64,000 nt of DNA, taken from contig NZ_QFRU01000018.1 of NCBI RefSeq assembly GCF_003184905.1, positions 1 through 64,000 on the forward strand. Direction: 5' to 3'. A program made the translations under genes and the position numbers. Source of the DNA: Bacillus sp. CGMCC 1.16541 (GTDB lineage Bacteria; Bacillota; Bacilli; Bacillales; Bacillaceae_H). The first letter of the stretch is position 1; each line of letters starts with the position of its first letter. The notes beneath the pieces are model-generated. The model did not search any database. It was not told the DNA's origin and saw only the letters and a program-made list of their open reading frames with translations. Shown here one piece after another: positions 28,221 to 37,545 of the stretch.

Positions 28221-29123
28221 TTAGCGATATTGTTCAAGTAGTGAAAAGAATTCTGTTGCAAATTGAAAAAATACTTTTTCAGATGGTGCAAGATCACGGT
28301 TTGTTGGGGTGATGATGCCAACGGTGCGACGAACGATCGGTGTTTCGATTGGCACTTTCTTTGTGAAGCGTGGTGTGGTTTCATGGAATGTACTTTCGGG
28401 TAGAAGAGTTACACCAATACCAGCCGACACAAGACCCTTTATGGCATCTAAGTCTTCTCCTTCAGATGACACATTCGGCAAAAAACCAGCCTGTTTGCAT
28501 GCATCCACGACAATTTGCTCAAGAATAAACCCTTTTGGAAACAACACAAATTGATCTTTTCGTAAGTCACGTAATCGAATGCTTTGACGCTCGGCGAGAG
28601 GGTGACTAATTGGAAGAAGAGCAGAGATGTTTTCCGTAAATAAGATGTGTCCCTCAATTTGCGGGTCGTCCGTTGGAACAGGGCCAAGAAACGCCAAGTC
28701 AATCTCTCTTTTTTTTACAGCATCAATTAAAAAGCTGTAAGAACCTTGTCGTAACTGAAAGGCAACATTTGGATGCTTTTTTTTAAAGGCAGAAAGAACC
28801 GTCGGAAGAAGATGACTAGCAAGGCTCGTGGGAAACCCAATTTTAATTGTCCCACGCTCTGGGTCTAGGTATTCATCAATTTGTTTTTTCGCATGTTCAA
28901 TCGCTTTCATCGCAACTTCTGCTTCTGACAAAAAGATTTTTCCGATAGACGTAAGCTTTACATTTCTTCCTTCACGTTCAAATAGTTCAACACCAAGTTC
29001 ACTTTCTAAATTGCTAATTTGTCGACTAATTGCAGACTGTGCAACATGTAAATTAGCGGCTGCTTCTGAAAAATGTTCTTTTTTGGCAACTTCAATAAAG
29101 TACCTTAATTGGCGTAATTCCAT
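28221..29123 (-). CDS. gltC: GltC, LysR-type activator of gltAB
   Basis: A 300-residue LysR regulator nearly collinear with B. subtilis GltC: MELRQLRYFIEVAKKEHFSEAA with AQSAISRQISNLESELG as the N-terminal helix-turn-helix, then IKIGFPTSLASHLLPTVLSAF, LLPISHPLA and SSEGEDLDAIKGLVSAGIGV in the effector domain. GltC activates glutamate synthase genes when 2-oxoglutarate is high and represses when glutamate is high. ATG 29123 follows GGAGGAG; the frame is open five codons further upstream. It is divergent from gltA. Confidence 0.94.
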   Translation of the reverse strand: MELRQLRYFIEVAKKEHFSEAAANLHVAQSAISRQISNLESELGVELFEREGRNVKLTSIGKIFLSEAEVAMKAIEHAKKQIDEYLDPERGTIKIGFPTSLASHLLPTVLSAFKKKHPNVAFQLRQGSYSFLIDAVKKREIDLAFLGPVPTDDPQIEGHILFTENISALLPISHPLAERQSIRLRDLRKDQFVLFPKGFILEQIVVDACKQAGFLPNVSSEGEDLDAIKGLVSAGIGVTLLPESTFHETTPRFTKKVPIETPIVRRTVGIITPTNRDLAPSEKVFFQFATEFFSLLEQYR

Positions 29124-29140
29124 ATGCTCCTCCAACATTC

Positions 29141-29205
29141 ATCTCAAAATGAGATAGGTTTGATCTTAATTATATATTGTTTATATAATTCTGAAAACCT
29201 ACAAT
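29141..29205 (+). promoter_or_regulatory. GltC box I and gltAB promoter
   Basis: The palindrome ATCTCAAAATGAGAT (29141-29155) equals the GltC box I pattern of B. subtilis. TTGTTT (29177) and TACAAT (29200) with a 17-bp spacer form the gltA promoter, which places box I at about -64. A weaker match, ATCTTAATTATATAT (29163-29177), sits at about -42, where box II is expected. Confidence 0.8.
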
Positions 29206-29278
29206 AATTAATAAGTGATCTGGACTCGATAAATAGACAGAGGACAAAAGATAAAATTAACGAAACGGGGGAGAAAAG

Positions 29279-32200
29279 ATGACATACAATCAGTTACCGA
29301 AAGCGCAAGGTCTCTACCGTCCTGAGTTTGAACATGATGCATGCGGAATCGGTTTATACGCACATTTAAAAGGGGTTCCTACCCATGATATCGTAAAAAA
29401 AGGGCTTAGCATGCTTTGTCAATTAGACCATCGCGGTGGACAAGGAAGTGATCCATTAACAGGTGATGGAGCAGGACTTATGGTACAGATTCCTGATGTT
29501 TTCTTTCGTAAAGAGTGTGACAACCTAGATTTACCTAAACAAGGTGAATATGGAGTTGGAATGATCTTTTTCTCAAAAGAAGATAAAAGTCGTCAAGACA
29601 TTGAAGATAAAATAAATGAATATGTAAAACAAGAAGGTCAAGTTGTCTTAGGATGGAGAACTGTACCTATAAATGTCGGAAAAATCGGAAAAGTTGCACA
29701 AAAGAGTGCGCCGATTGTTCGTCAAGTATTCATCGGAAAAGGTGAACAAGTCGGGGATAACCTGGCATTTGAACGCAAATTATATGTGATTCGTAAGCAA
29801 GCTGAAAACTGGGGGAAACAGGAAGAGAAATCATTTTATTTCGCAAGCCTTTCTAGTCAAACAATTGTTTATAAAGGATTGTTAACTCCTGAACAAGTGG
29901 ATGCATTTTATCTTGACTTACAAGACGAGTCTTTCATTTCAGCCTTTGCTTTAGTGCACTCCCGCTTTAGTACAAATACATTTCCGAGCTGGGAGCGAGC
30001 GCATCCAAATCGTTATTTAATTCATAATGGTGAAATCAATACGCTACGTGGAAACATCAATTGGATGAAAGCGCGAGAACAACAATTTGTTTCAGACGCA
30101 TTTGGAGAGGATTTAAACAAATTACTTCCGATTCTTGATACAGATGGAAGTGACTCTTCTGTTCTTGATAATGCATTTGAATTTTTCGTACTAGCAGGAC
30201 GTAAGCCGGCTCATACAGCGATGATGCTTATTCCAGAGCCATGGACAGAAAATGAACATATGGCAAAAGAAAAGAAAGCCTTTTATGAATATCACAGTTG
30301 TCTAATGGAACCATGGGATGGACCGACTGCGATTTCGTTTACAAATGGAAATCAAATTGGTGCGATTTTAGATCGAAACGGTCTTCGTCCGGCTCGTTAT
30401 TACGTAACGAAAGATGACTACATTATTTTCTCTTCTGAAGTAGGCGTCATTGATGTGGAAGCAGAAAATGTGTTATACAAAGATCGTTTAAGTCCAGGGA
30501 AAATGCTTCTCATTGACTTAGAAGAAGGTCGTATTGTTTCAGATGATGAAATCAAGTCAGAAATGGCAACTGAGTATCCATATGCACAATGGTTAGAAAA
30601 CCAAATTGTGACGTTAGAAGATCATAAAGAGAAAGTACCACAATCATTTAACGATTTACGTAGTCGTCAAAAAGCATTTGGCTATACGTATGAAGACATT
30701 CATAAATATTTACTGCCGGTGATAACAGAAGGAAAAGATCCACTTGGTTCGATGGGGAACGATACACCACTTGCGGTTTTATCAGATCGTCCACAGTCGT
30801 TGTTTAACTACTTTAAACAGTTATTTGCGCAAGTAACGAATCCACCAATCGATGCCATTCGTGAGCAAATTGTGACATCGACGTTATCATTTTTAGGCGC
30901 TGAAGGTGATCTTCTTCATCCGAACGAATCAAGCTGTCACCGTATTAAGCTAGATACACCTGTATTAACAAACGAACAGCTTGCAAGTTTACAAAACAAT
31001 CGTTTTGAAGAGTTTCAAACGCGTACACTCGCGACGTTATTTACAGAGAATGTAGAAGCTGCAATTGAAGACGTTTGTGCACAAGCCGACGAGGCGATTG
31101 AAGAGGGCGTTAGCTTACTTGTTTTATCCGATCGTGAGATGAATGAAAGCAAAACAGCGATTCCCACATTACTAGCTGTTAGTGCCTTGCATCAACATTT
31201 AATTCGTCAAGGAACACGCGCAAAAGCAAGTATCATTGTCGAAGCTGGGGAAGTGCGAGAAGTGCATCATTTTGCGGCACTAATTGGCTACGGAGCTGAT
31301 GCGATTAATCCGTACTTAGCATTCGCCACTTATTATGATGAAATCGAAGCAGGCGCTCTTGAAGCAACTTATGAAGAAGCGGTTGAGAAATATGTCAAAG
31401 GTGTGACAGAAGGCGTCGTAAAAGTGATGTCGAAAATGGGGATTTCGACTGTACAAAGTTATCGTGGTGCCCAAATTTATGAAGCAGTTGGAATTAGTCA
31501 AGACGTCATCGAACGCTATTTTACAGGTACAGCTTCACAGCTAGGTGGTATCGGATTAGACGTAATTGCGAAAGAAGCGAGCGTTCGTCATGCAGAAGGC
31601 TATAAAGAAACGCACGAACAGTCGTTAGAGTCAGGCAGTGACTTTCAATGGAGAAAAACTGGTGAGCACCATGCGTTTAATCCAAAAACGATTCATACCC
31701 TTCAATGGGCGTGTCGTAAAAATGATTACAACTTATTTAAAACGTATTCTCATATGGCAAATGAAGAGCGCATTGGGTTTTTACGTAACTTATTTGCATT
31801 TGATGAAGAGCGTCCAGCATTATCGCTTGATGAAGTAGAGTCCGTTGATTCCATCGTGAAACGTTTTAAAACAGGTGCGATGTCGTTTGGTTCATTAAGT
31901 CAAGAAGCACATGAAGCATTAGCGATTGCAATGAACCGTTTGGGTGGTAAAAGCAATAGTGGTGAAGGTGGAGAAGATCCAAGTCGCTATAAGCTTGATT
32001 CAAACGGTGATCTACGCCGCAGTGCGATTAAACAAATTGCGTCTGGTCGTTTCGGAGTGAAGAGTCATTACTTAGTGAATGCTGATGAGCTTCAAATCAA
32101 AATGGCACAAGGAGCAAAACCTGGTGAAGGTGGTCAGCTTCCTGGCAATAAAGTGTATCCATGGGTAGCAGACGTTCGTGGCTCAACACCAGGTGTTGGA

Positions 32201-33829
32201 CTCATTTCTCCACCACCGCACCATGACATTTATTCAATTGAAGATTTAGCACAGCTTATTCATGATTTGAAAAATGCGAACCGCCATGCACGCATTAGTG
32301 TAAAGCTTGTTGCTAAGTCAGGTGTTGGAACCATTGCAGCAGGTGTAGCAAAAGGTGCTGCAGATGTGATTGTCATTAGTGGATATGACGGAGGAACAGG
32401 AGCGTCACCAAAAACGAGCATTAAGCATACAGGATTACCATGGGAGCTTGGATTAGCAGAAGCGCATCAAACGTTAATGCTAAACGGTTTGCGTGAAAAA
32501 GTAGTCTTAGAAACAGACGGCAAGTTAATGACAGGTCGTGACGTTGTCATGGCGGCGCTTTTAGGAGCTGAGGAGTTTGGCTTCGCAACCGCTCCATTAA
32601 TCGTACTTGGCTGTGTCATGATGCGTGCTTGTCATTTAGATACATGTCCAGTTGGGGTGGCAACACAAAACCCTGAGCTTCGCGCGAAATTTATGGGTGA
32701 CCCAGAGCACATTGTGAACTATATGCGCTTTGTAGCTGAAGAAGTGCGTGAGTTAATGGCTGAACTAGGCTTTAAAACCGTCGATGAGATGGTTGGTCGT
32801 ACAGATGTGTTAAAGGTGAGTGAACGTGCGAAAGCGCATTGGAAAGCAAGTCACCTTGACTTAACACCCCTTCTCTATCAACCAGAAGGAGCACGTACAT
32901 TCCGTACACCGCAAAATCATAAAATTGACGAATCACTCGATATCCAAAAATTATTACCAGCCGTTCGTCCAGCTTTAGAGAAACAACATCAAGTAGACAT
33001 TGAATCGACAATTACGAATATTAATCGTGTTGTTGGAACGATTGTTGGTAGTGAAGTGTCTAAGCGTTACGGGGAAAAAGGATTACCAGAAGATACGATT
33101 ACGCTCCGCTTTACAGGGGCAGCAGGTCAAAGCTTTGGTGCATTTGTACCGAACGGGATGTCGATGTATTTAACAGGTGATGCAAATGACTACGTTGGAA
33201 AAGGGTTGTCAGGTGGGAAAATTATTGTTTCTTCACCGAAAGAAGCAACACTTGTCGCAGCTGAAAATGTCATCATTGGAAACGTTGCGTTTTACGGAGC
33301 AACAAGCGGTGAAGCATACATTAATGGCCGTGCCGGAGAACGTTTCTGTGTTCGAAACAGTGGTGTAAAAACAGTTGTTGAAGGAATCGGAGATCACGGA
33401 TGTGAATACATGACAGGTGGTCGAGTTGTCATTTTAGGTGAAGTCGGTAAAAACTTTGCAGCGGGTATGTCAGGTGGTATTGCGTACGTATTACCAGAGG
33501 AAGTTGACGCATTTAAACAACAATGTAATCAAGAGATGATTGGGTTTGAATCTCTTTCGAATAAAAAGGAAATCGAAGAAGTAAAAGCATTGATTGAAAA
33601 GCATTACGCCTATACAGGTAGTCCAAAAGCTGCGTACATTTTAGCCAACTGGAACGTATTTGTTTCGAAGTTTGTAAAAGTCATTCCAAAAGATTATAAA
33701 CGAATGATGATGATGATTGAGGATAATGAAGCGAATGGATTGCCAAAAGAAGAAGCAATTATGAACGCGTTTCAAAAAAATGCAAATCAAGAGAAGAAGG
33801 TTGTCGCAAAGAAGTTAGAGGTTGTGTGA
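29279..33829 (+). CDS. gltA: glutamate synthase large subunit
   Basis: A 1516-residue enzyme making two glutamates from glutamine and 2-oxoglutarate. An about 21-residue propeptide precedes Cys22 (HDACGIG), the N-terminal nucleophile of the glutaminase domain. The FMN/synthase domain carries GAMSFGSLSQEAHEALAIAMNR and SGYDGGTGASP, and the 3Fe-4S cluster cysteines lie in GCVMMRACHLDTCPVG. The C-terminal beta-helix (GVKTVVEGIGDHGCEYMTGG) is complete. The length is typical. It forms an operon with gltB, 21 bp downstream, and is activated by GltC. Confidence 0.97.
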   Translation: MTYNQLPKAQGLYRPEFEHDACGIGLYAHLKGVPTHDIVKKGLSMLCQLDHRGGQGSDPLTGDGAGLMVQIPDVFFRKECDNLDLPKQGEYGVGMIFFSKEDKSRQDIEDKINEYVKQEGQVVLGWRTVPINVGKIGKVAQKSAPIVRQVFIGKGEQVGDNLAFERKLYVIRKQAENWGKQEEKSFYFASLSSQTIVYKGLLTPEQVDAFYLDLQDESFISAFALVHSRFSTNTFPSWERAHPNRYLIHNGEINTLRGNINWMKAREQQFVSDAFGEDLNKLLPILDTDGSDSSVLDNAFEFFVLAGRKPAHTAMMLIPEPWTENEHMAKEKKAFYEYHSCLMEPWDGPTAISFTNGNQIGAILDRNGLRPARYYVTKDDYIIFSSEVGVIDVEAENVLYKDRLSPGKMLLIDLEEGRIVSDDEIKSEMATEYPYAQWLENQIVTLEDHKEKVPQSFNDLRSRQKAFGYTYEDIHKYLLPVITEGKDPLGSMGNDTPLAVLSDRPQSLFNYFKQLFAQVTNPPIDAIREQIVTSTLSFLGAEGDLLHPNESSCHRIKLDTPVLTNEQLASLQNNRFEEFQTRTLATLFTENVEAAIEDVCAQADEAIEEGVSLLVLSDREMNESKTAIPTLLAVSALHQHLIRQGTRAKASIIVEAGEVREVHHFAALIGYGADAINPYLAFATYYDEIEAGALEATYEEAVEKYVKGVTEGVVKVMSKMGISTVQSYRGAQIYEAVGISQDVIERYFTGTASQLGGIGLDVIAKEASVRHAEGYKETHEQSLESGSDFQWRKTGEHHAFNPKTIHTLQWACRKNDYNLFKTYSHMANEERIGFLRNLFAFDEERPALSLDEVESVDSIVKRFKTGAMSFGSLSQEAHEALAIAMNRLGGKSNSGEGGEDPSRYKLDSNGDLRRSAIKQIASGRFGVKSHYLVNADELQIKMAQGAKPGEGGQLPGNKVYPWVADVRGSTPGVGLISPPPHHDIYSIEDLAQLIHDLKNANRHARISVKLVAKSGVGTIAAGVAKGAADVIVISGYDGGTGASPKTSIKHTGLPWELGLAEAHQTLMLNGLREKVVLETDGKLMTGRDVVMAALLGAEEFGFATAPLIVLGCVMMRACHLDTCPVGVATQNPELRAKFMGDPEHIVNYMRFVAEEVRELMAELGFKTVDEMVGRTDVLKVSERAKAHWKASHLDLTPLLYQPEGARTFRTPQNHKIDESLDIQKLLPAVRPALEKQHQVDIESTITNINRVVGTIVGSEVSKRYGEKGLPEDTITLRFTGAAGQSFGAFVPNGMSMYLTGDANDYVGKGLSGGKIIVSSPKEATLVAAENVIIGNVAFYGATSGEAYINGRAGERFCVRNSGVKTVVEGIGDHGCEYMTGGRVVILGEVGKNFAAGMSGGIAYVLPEEVDAFKQQCNQEMIGFESLSNKKEIEEVKALIEKHYAYTGSPKAAYILANWNVFVSKFVKVIPKDYKRMMMMIEDNEANGLPKEEAIMNAFQKNANQEKKVVAKKLEVV

Positions 33830-33850
33830 GAACGGAAAGGAGAGAGAATA

Positions 33851-35332
33851 ATGGGAAAAGCAACAGGATTTATGGAATATACACGTGAAAAAGCGACAGA
33901 AAGAAATGCTAGCACGCGTATTAACGACTGGAACGAATATTCAGCTCCTTTCTCCGATGAATCATTAAGCAGACAAGGTGCCCGCTGTATGGATTGCGGG
34001 ACGCCTTTCTGTCACATGGGAATGGAACTGAATCATGTAACAACAGGATGCCCAATTAACAATTTAATTCCTGAGTGGAATGACTTAGTGTATCGAGGTA
34101 GATGGGAAGAAGCATTGGAGCGTTTAATGAAAACGAACAACTTCCCAGAGTTTACAGGACGTGTTTGTCCAGCTCCATGTGAAGGTTCCTGTACATTGGC
34201 CATTACAGATCCAGCGGTTGCAATTAAGAATATTGAACGCACAATTATTGACAAAGGATTTGAAAATGGCTGGATTACTCCACGCATTCCAACAAAGCGT
34301 ACAGGTAAGAAAGTTGCCATTGTTGGGTCAGGTCCTGCAGGACTAGCAGCAGCTGATCAGTTAAATCAAGCAGGGCACTCAGTTACTGTGTATGAGCGTG
34401 CAGATCGTCCTGGTGGATTGTTAATGTATGGGATTCCAAACATGAAGTTAGAAAAAGAAGTGGTAGAGCGACGTGTACGTTTACTTACACAAGAAGGCAT
34501 TGATTTTGTGACGAATACAGAGGTTGGAAAAGACATTTCATCTGAAGAGCTAAAAACACAATATGATTCTGTCATTCTTTGTATTGGTGCACAAAAACAA
34601 CGTGATTTAGTACTAGAAGGTCGGGAAGCGCAAGGCATTCATTTAGCGATGGATTACTTAACACAAGCAACAAAGAGTTTACTAGACTCAAACTTTGAGG
34701 ATGGGCAATTTATCGATGCAAAAGATAAAGATGTGATTGTCATCGGAGGCGGTGACACGGGAGCAGATTGTGTTGCAACAGCACTACGTCAAAAATGCCG
34801 CACGGTTGTTCAATTTGGTAAACATCCACAGCTGCCAACGTCACGTACAGAAGACAATGCGTGGCCTGCTTATCCGAATGTGTATTCACTTGATTATGCA
34901 TATGAAGAAGCAGCGAAGCAGTATGGGAAAGATCCGCGTGAATACTTAATTCAAACGAAAGAAATCGTAGCGGATGAGAATGGGAACTTAAAAGAATTGC
35001 ATACGGTTCAAATGGAAAAAGTAAAAGGGGAAGACGGTCGATTTGTATTCAACGAGCTTCCAGGTACAGAAAAAGTATGGCCGGCTCAACTTGTCTTCGT
35101 CGCAATCGGATTTGAAGGAGCAGAACAACCACTGCTTCAACAATTCGGCATTGAAACAACAAACCAAAAAGTAAGAGCAACTTACGGAGAATACACAACA
35201 AACGTAGAAGGTGTCTTTGCTGCTGGTGATGCAAGAAGAGGTCAAAGTTTAATTGTATGGGCGATTCATGAAGGCCGTGAAGTCGCTCGTCAAGTTGATA
35301 CGTACTTAATGGGGAGCACGGTATTAACATAA
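33851..35332 (+). CDS. gltB: glutamate synthase small subunit
   Basis: A 493-residue FAD/NADPH subunit that feeds electrons to the large subunit. The N-terminal cysteine motifs CMDCGTPFC, GCPINN and CPAPCEGSC hold the two 4Fe-4S clusters; VAIVGSGPAGLAAADQL is the FAD site and VIVIGGGDTGADCVATAL the NADPH site, with GVFAAGDARRGQSLIVWAI near the end. It follows gltA with its own GGAAAGGAGAG ribosome site. Named gltB after B. subtilis (gltD in E. coli). The transcript probably ends at the repeat hairpin at 35421. Confidence 0.96.
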   Translation: MGKATGFMEYTREKATERNASTRINDWNEYSAPFSDESLSRQGARCMDCGTPFCHMGMELNHVTTGCPINNLIPEWNDLVYRGRWEEALERLMKTNNFPEFTGRVCPAPCEGSCTLAITDPAVAIKNIERTIIDKGFENGWITPRIPTKRTGKKVAIVGSGPAGLAAADQLNQAGHSVTVYERADRPGGLLMYGIPNMKLEKEVVERRVRLLTQEGIDFVTNTEVGKDISSEELKTQYDSVILCIGAQKQRDLVLEGREAQGIHLAMDYLTQATKSLLDSNFEDGQFIDAKDKDVIVIGGGDTGADCVATALRQKCRTVVQFGKHPQLPTSRTEDNAWPAYPNVYSLDYAYEEAAKQYGKDPREYLIQTKEIVADENGNLKELHTVQMEKVKGEDGRFVFNELPGTEKVWPAQLVFVAIGFEGAEQPLLQQFGIETTNQKVRATYGEYTTNVEGVFAAGDARRGQSLIVWAIHEGREVARQVDTYLMGSTVLT

Positions 35333-35388
35333 AGGTGTATGGGAGTTTTTCGCTAACAAAGGGGTTTTTATAAATAAAGGAAAGAGAC

Positions 35389-35465
35389 TGAGACATCAGT
35401 CTTTCAGTTGATAAAAGATTCGAACTATCGTGAGTTATATACTTTTGATAGTTCGGATCTTTTTG
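35389..35465 (+). repeat. partial MITE-like repeat carrying the gltAB terminator
   Basis: A degenerate left end (TGAGACATCAGTCTTTCAG) leads to the hairpin CGAACTATC/GATAGTTCG (35421-35455) and five T. Only the hairpin module is present. It gives gltAB its terminator, and its other strand encodes the last residues of the acyltransferase fragment. Confidence 0.65.
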
Positions 35466-36249
35466 TTATGAACAGCTTTTTTCGCTTTAGTCCAAAAACG
35501 AAACGTACGAGATTGAAAGGACGAATTGAAAAGTGATAGAGTAGCGAAACAATGATAAAGCATACAATTATTAGAAACGCCAGTTTGACTTCAAGTGCCC
35601 ACGATAAATCTTTTATAAAGAAACCGATGATGACAATAACAGGTTGATGCAAAATGTAAAATGGCATCGCTGCGTCACTTGTATAAGTGAGGGTAGAATG
35701 TGAGCGTGTCAAATAGCGGTTTCCAAAATAGAACATAATCATCAGTAAGCTCCAGCAGCTTAGTGCACAAATGCTTTTAAACAAGAAGAAAATCGTTGTT
35801 TCTGCTTCGGACATATAAAAGATAAACCAAACTATATAAGCAACAGATGTAGAAAATGCGATTAATACATGAATTAAAATACTTTTATGTATCATTTCAT
35901 AAAAATAATCGCCATGAAAGAAGTAATATCCATATACAAAGATAACAAGATAATAAAGGATATCCCAGCTACCTAAGTTCACTATATTGCTATTGGATAA
36001 AAGCATGAGTGGGAGCGGTAGTAACCAATAATAAGTAGTTTTTAGTTTCATTTGTCCTAAAAAACGAAACAACGGTAATGTAAGAAGTGAGAACGTTAAC
36101 AAAACAAGTACATACCATAAATGAAGGCCTACAAATGCAAAATTGCCATTCCCACCAATATCAAGATAGAGACCATTCATATAATGTGGAAGGAATGAGA
36201 AAAAAGAACCTGAAAATTGATTGTGATACTGTCGTTTCAATTGTCTCAT
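35425..36249 (-). pseudogene. 5'-truncated membrane acyltransferase (acyltransferase 3 family)
   Basis: A 274-residue frame with about eight membrane helices. GGNGNFAFVGLHLWYVLVLLTFSLL and DAAMPFYILHQPVIVIIGFFI are the middle and late parts of acyltransferase-3/OpgC-like proteins, which move acyl groups onto exported glycans. The family's N-terminal segment of about 100 residues, with the essential His and Arg (usually R-N-L-D-x-L-R ... F-H), is missing, and no such sequence lies upstream. The ribosome site before the first ATG is poor. The last dozen residues (KRSELSKVYNSR) are encoded by the MITE-like hairpin. It is probably a remnant truncated at both ends. Confidence 0.65.
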
Positions 36250-36356
36250 CTCTTCTTTCAGTTGAACTATACATTCATGTAATTATTCTAGCTTATGATA
36301 CTTTTTTCCTGTTTTTGTATGATAAATGAGGTTGTTCTAATGAGTAATAGGTAGTT

Positions 36357-36415
36357 CACAAAACACCCTCTCTTTTGCTGTTTTTTTACATACTGTAGAA
36401 GGGGTGTTGTGTTTG
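36357..36415 (-). terminator. hairpin after the Tyr/Pro-rich gene
   Basis: CACAAAACACCCTCTC pairs imperfectly with GAAGGGGTGTTGTG. On the minus strand it directly follows the stop codon of the next entry. Confidence 0.5.
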
Positions 36416-36416
36416 G

Positions 36417-36896
36417 TTAATTCCCATTTGTAAATGGAAAACCTTGATACGGATAAATGGGTTGATGAGGTACAAATGGTTTGATAAGAGCTGGGTTTAA
36501 ATAGTACATATGATAATGAGTTTGGTGAGGAGAAAGCTGATGCCAAGGACCTGATTTATAAGATGAGAAACCGTAGTATCCCCACGTTTGTGGAAGAAGA
36601 AAGCGGTTAAGTTGTATGAATGAGTAGTCAGTTGAATGTGAAGGATATAATTCTTCGGTGTTCAATCGACTTTCATCCATTTGCGTACACTGACGAACGC
36701 ATTGCGTGTACATTAAGTTACTATTTTTGTAGTCGTCGTAACATCTCTTCATGCATTGTTGATCGCTTGTATTAAGTTGATACGTATAAAGTTGTCCTTG
36801 AGGATTAAACCAATTTTGACTGTAAGGTCCGTACCAGCTTTGCCATTGAGGATTCCAATTTACACTCCATGGATTATATGCTTGAATAGGTTGCAC
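36417..36896 (-). CDS. Tyr/Pro/Gln-rich protein with twin CX3C motif
   Basis: A 159-residue protein starting MQPIQAYNPWSVNWNPQWQSW. GTG 36896 was chosen because AAAGGACG lies about 8 nt upstream; the frame is open further (an ATG at 36917 lacks a ribosome site). The N-terminus (WYGPYSQNW, QLYTYQL) and the C-terminus (YHMYYLNPAL, HQPIYPYQGFPF) are low-complexity and aromatic, like Bacillus spore-coat proteins. The centre has CMKRC, 13 residues and CVRQC: two CX3C motifs on what are probably two helices, which could form a disulfide-locked hairpin. The family is not recognised; a coat role is inferred from composition. Confidence 0.6.
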   Translation of the reverse strand: MQPIQAYNPWSVNWNPQWQSWYGPYSQNWFNPQGQLYTYQLNTSDQQCMKRCYDDYKNSNLMYTQCVRQCTQMDESRLNTEELYPSHSTDYSFIQLNRFLLPQTWGYYGFSSYKSGPWHQLSPHQTHYHMYYLNPALIKPFVPHQPIYPYQGFPFTNGN

Positions 36897-37238
36897 GTTT
36901 TTTCGTCCTTTCTTCATTAAGTGTACAGCATGGTGAACACAAGTGACATGAATCATTCTTTAAAACGGAACCGTTGTAATCTCCCGTTGCCTCAGCTTCT
37001 TTTGAGTTAGTAGCATCTTATTCAATTTTACATAACATGTGCTAGTATCGGTAAGGTTGCTTCAACGGCAATTTTGTTTGAACGCAGCGAGCTACCTATT
37101 TTATCTTTTTTAATTATACATTTAACAACAACTTGTTCAGTCTTAAAAAGTCATGCCGAAAAACGAATGAGAGCTATTTCGAAAACTGCTTCAGGTGAGC
37201 AAAAGATAAATCGCTTGCTTCATATCGGGGTGACTAAA

Positions 37239-37487
37239 ATGAGGGGGCCCAATTCAACAGATACAGACGATAAGCTTCAGCAGTTATGTGACAAGTATCT
37301 CACCACAAAAGTAGATGTCCGAAAACTAAATACCTATCACTCTTCTAAAGAAGACATAGATGAAGATTTAAGGATACAAAAGCTATACGACATGTTCACG
37401 AAAACAAACACACAAGAGAGGGGACATTCTCATTTTGAAGAACAGCCTTATCCTCGGGACGACCAAGACGATGAGTACTACTTATAA
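37239..37487 (+). CDS. small hydrophilic hypothetical protein
   Basis: An 82-residue charged protein, MRGPNSTDTDDKLQQLCDKY, with a very acidic and aromatic end (RDDQDDEYYL). ATG 37239 follows GGGGTG; the frame is open upstream to 37074 with other possible starts, so the N-terminus is uncertain. It has no signal or membrane segment and no recognised family. A clear terminator follows, which supports it as a real transcription unit. Confidence 0.5.
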   Translation: MRGPNSTDTDDKLQQLCDKYLTTKVDVRKLNTYHSSKEDIDEDLRIQKLYDMFTKTNTQERGHSHFEEQPYPRDDQDDEYYL

Positions 37488-37523
37488 AAAAGCACCAACG
37501 TCGTGTTGTCAGTGCTTTTTTTT
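37486..37523. terminator. bidirectional terminator
   Basis: AAAAAAGCAC pairs with GTGCTTTTTT. It separates convergent genes. Confidence 0.8.
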
Positions 37524-37545
37524 ATAAGTAGCGCATTCACTTTCT

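Noticed and set aside
35333-35424. A further gene after gltB
   Set aside because: Only the degenerate repeat end and its hairpin are present; no start codon with a ribosome site.
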